A DNA stretch of 64,000 nucleotides from Gorsachius magnificus (Eukaryota > Chordata > Aves > Pelecaniformes > Ardeidae), in assembly GCA_034008185.1 (NCBI GenBank), contig CM067084.1, positions 58,170,599 to 58,234,598 on the forward strand, given 5' to 3'. Positions 61,601 to 64,000 of this stretch are shown here, piece by piece. The position numbers and the translations under genes are program-made. Each line of letters begins with the position of its first letter. Within the stretch, counting starts at the first letter, position 1. Under the pieces are notes generated by a model, which saw only the letters and a program-made list of their open reading frames with translations, searched no databases and was not told the origin of the DNA.

Positions 61601-64000
61601 CTTGGAGACTGGCTTTCTGATTAGCATAATTATGCTCATTTTTCTTTTTGGTTTACTTGCCAAATTCTCAGACTCAAAGCTACTTCCTGCTTGTTCATAT
61701 TTTGTAGGTGATAAGCTAGTCATAGTCTGCTTGTTTTTTGCAGAAAGATTACAATGATGCATGATCAAAAGAAGTAGAAGTATAATGTCTTGCAATTCCA
61801 CCCCATGTCCTAGAATGGGAATGCACTGAAAAGGTTTAAACATGTCAGATTTAAACTCTAGTTTCTTTCTTATATAACAAGAACAGCTTCATAAGATCAC
61901 AAAAGGTAATTAACTCTTTGTAAATATGCTGTAAGTGATTCATAATATTTGCCTCTTCCAGCACAGTTATCTGATACCAGTAAGAGACATTTCTGCATTG
62001 TTCACAGATGTGTGACCATCATTCAGAGTTAGAAATGTAATTAGATCTATATTAGGAATTAATATTTCGTAGAGTAGTGCTCCGGATCATATGGTAAGAA
62101 AAGCTTAAAAAGACTAGCAAAAAAAAAAAAGTTTACAAAAGCTTTACTCTTGAGGAAGGAAAGCACTCCCTACACAAAAATCGTACTTGCAGATAGAAAC
62201 AGGTAACAAGAAAAGAAGAAGCCTGAGTCACGCTTCTTGGGAAGCTTGACGTTTGTTTGAACTGGTTAGGAAAATATGGTGTGGTACATAACCAGCACTG
62301 TAGAAACCCTTCAGTACAAGCTCTCAAAGGAGGTGTTGTTATCAATTCAGAAGGACTGTCTTTCCATTCCTAGTTCTGCTAAAATCAGATTTATCCTTAG
62401 AATATCTGGCTGGGTCTGAAGCAGCATTAACTTTCCATTTAGCAGATGTATTACTCTGAAAAAAGGGAAAAGTTTTATTAAAGTGAGAAGGCTGCTAGCA
62501 GTGAAGAGACAGAGTCACAGCATTAAGTAACGTATAAAAACAAGTTAAGTAATATATGGTTTACACTTATGGGCACAAATTTAAAGCTTCCGTTTGTCCA
62601 CAAACAAGCTCCAGATAACCCAAGACAGCTCTGCTTGCAGAGGCATTTATTGCCATGTCTATGGTCAGCAAAGATGCCAGGGTGGCTTGGTGGCTCTACA
62701 GCATGTTCACTCTGTTGACATGGAAGACCCAAACCTGGTGACCACAGAGACAGACAGGCTACAACTGCCTTTCAAACCCTCTGGTGAATGAACTATATTC
62801 TCCACTGACGACAAAGAGAGAGTTTCTGAGAGTGCTAGCTGATGAAAGGAGTATATTGAGTGATGAAGTTTTAACGCTACATTCAGAAACCTGTTCTTTG
62901 TTACAGCACTCTACCATTGCTGTATTGTACGTTCTGCTGGTGTATTGTAATACAGTATTATTGTAGAGGAAACTGTACAATTTCCTCTATGGATGTAAAT
63001 ACTTGCTGGAACAAAGTCTTCCTGACAAAAACACCATTAAAGAATTCTCAAGCAATTCAGTGTCAATAAGATGAGATAATGTTTTTCTATTTAAAAGACT
63101 TGCTTTAAAGCAATAATCTGTTTTAGAAAAGAAAAGGTTAGTAAGTATGAAGCAAACTGGAAGAATAAAAGTCCCCTGTATTGCAAATACATACCTACTC
63201 ATATAAACAGAAGGCAAGCATGCCATGCAGGCACAATCATTCACATCTTTCTTTTCATCAAGCAGCATGAGCTCATCACATACCAGATAAATTGTCAGAA
63301 TTCTTAGTTGAAATGATTAAACACAGCACTCAGCTCATGCTCTAAAAACAAAGCAGATAAGTACACAGACACAAGTCACTCAGTTCCCCATGCTATAAAT
63401 TTTGAATCATGCAGTAGCTGCAGTTGTCCTAGAGCATCCCAAAATGTGTGGCACAAATTCTGCCTGTTTTCCTTTTAAACACATATCCACTTGTTTTCTC
63501 CCCCTCCCCGTATTGTGTGAGAAACGTCTACTGCTGTTAGCATACATTGCAGCAAATTTAAACAGCACTAGAAGTTTTATATGCAGCAATCTAACAGTAA
63601 AAAGTTTGGGTATTTCAATACCTTTTAAAACTAGGTTTGCAATCTTTTAAATAAGAGATGTGTCTGTCTTCAAAGTATTTTCTCAGCTTTCTTGTTAAAT
63701 GTTGCAGTTTTATGAAAGAGGCTTTTTTTTATTTAAGCATTCAAAAAAAAGGAGCCAGCTTTGGCATCTTAACAGGAAATTTGATAAACATTTCTGGCAA
63801 AACTGTGAAATAAAAGCTGCAAGAAAATAAAATACTTTTCCTCTGTGCTTCTAGAATATGAGTTTTCTCTGTCTGGATAAGGGAGTGCTCCCAAACCCAG
63901 GGGTGCTCATGGATCCCCCCACCTCCATCTCCCACCTCTGCCTGGTGTCCAACCCCCTCTGCAAGCTGCCCAGGAAGCCAGCAGGACATACAGACACCAG
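58646..64000. other. Intergenic DNA to the right edge
   Basis: AT-rich sequence with no supported gene or known repeat. In human the next gene on this side is RELL1, far away; none of its recognisable sequence was seen here. The last 150 bases (from 63,880) turn GC-rich and repeat-like but were not recognised. Confidence 0.5.

Noticed and set aside
58646..64000. Search for the neighbouring gene RELL1
   Set aside because: None of its recognisable membrane-protein sequence was seen in any frame. The gene probably lies beyond the window.
1..64000. Search for an undescribed system, endogenous virus, CRISPR array or RNA gene
   Set aside because: Apart from two known genes and CR1 pieces I found no ordered array, no retroviral gene order and no tRNA-like or rRNA-like sequence. 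The window reads as an ordinary avian gene region.

Overview
The window is nuclear DNA of a bird. It holds single-copy vertebrate genes split into short exons by GT-AG introns, two CpG-island promoters, and scattered pieces of CR1 LINE retrotransposons. Several CR1 pieces end in the typical avian tail: a 'ttggactagatgatct / cccttccaacc' block followed by short gattctatg or gattctgtg repeats. I see no bacterial-type operons, CRISPR arrays, tRNA or rRNA genes, or intact viral genes. I cannot name the species.

Layout from left to right. (1) 1-15,285 is intron sequence of TBC1D1, a Rab-GTPase-activating protein of the insulin/AMPK pathway, read on the minus strand. A CR1 ORF2 fragment lies at about 10.27-11.07 kb. 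(2) 15,286-15,793 is the first coding exon of TBC1D1: 139 codons, the start of its first phosphotyrosine-binding domain, with a short 5' leader and a clean splice acceptor. (3) 15.8-22.8 kb is 5' intron. (4) About 22.83-23.76 kb is a strong CpG island, the probable TBC1D1 promoter and non-coding first exon. (5) 23.8-34.3 kb is mostly intergenic, with a CR1 3' end (24.4-25.06 kb) that keeps a long reading frame and a second short CR1 piece (30.45 kb). (6) 34,351-53,029 is a complete 14-exon PGM2 gene on the minus strand, with a 609-residue product and all catalytic motifs. (7) About 52.8-53.35 kb is the PGM2 CpG-island promoter. (8) 53.4-64.0 kb is upstream intergenic DNA with two more CR1 pieces and no gene I can support.

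PGM2 and TBC1D1 lie in the same orientation, PGM2 upstream, as in human (PGM2 then TBC1D1 on chromosome 4), which supports both identifications. PGM2 is a cytosolic phosphopentomutase/phosphoglucomutase that links nucleoside breakdown and hexose phosphates. TBC1D1 controls glucose-transporter vesicle traffic. Both touch sugar metabolism, but nothing here shows co-regulation.

I found no new biological system. The most useful results are the base-level exon structure of PGM2, the TBC1D1 start exon with its upstream ORFs, and a few small structural oddities: perfect inverted repeats, tandem duplications, a set of unusual splice donors, and paired outward-facing donors at the TBC1D1 island.
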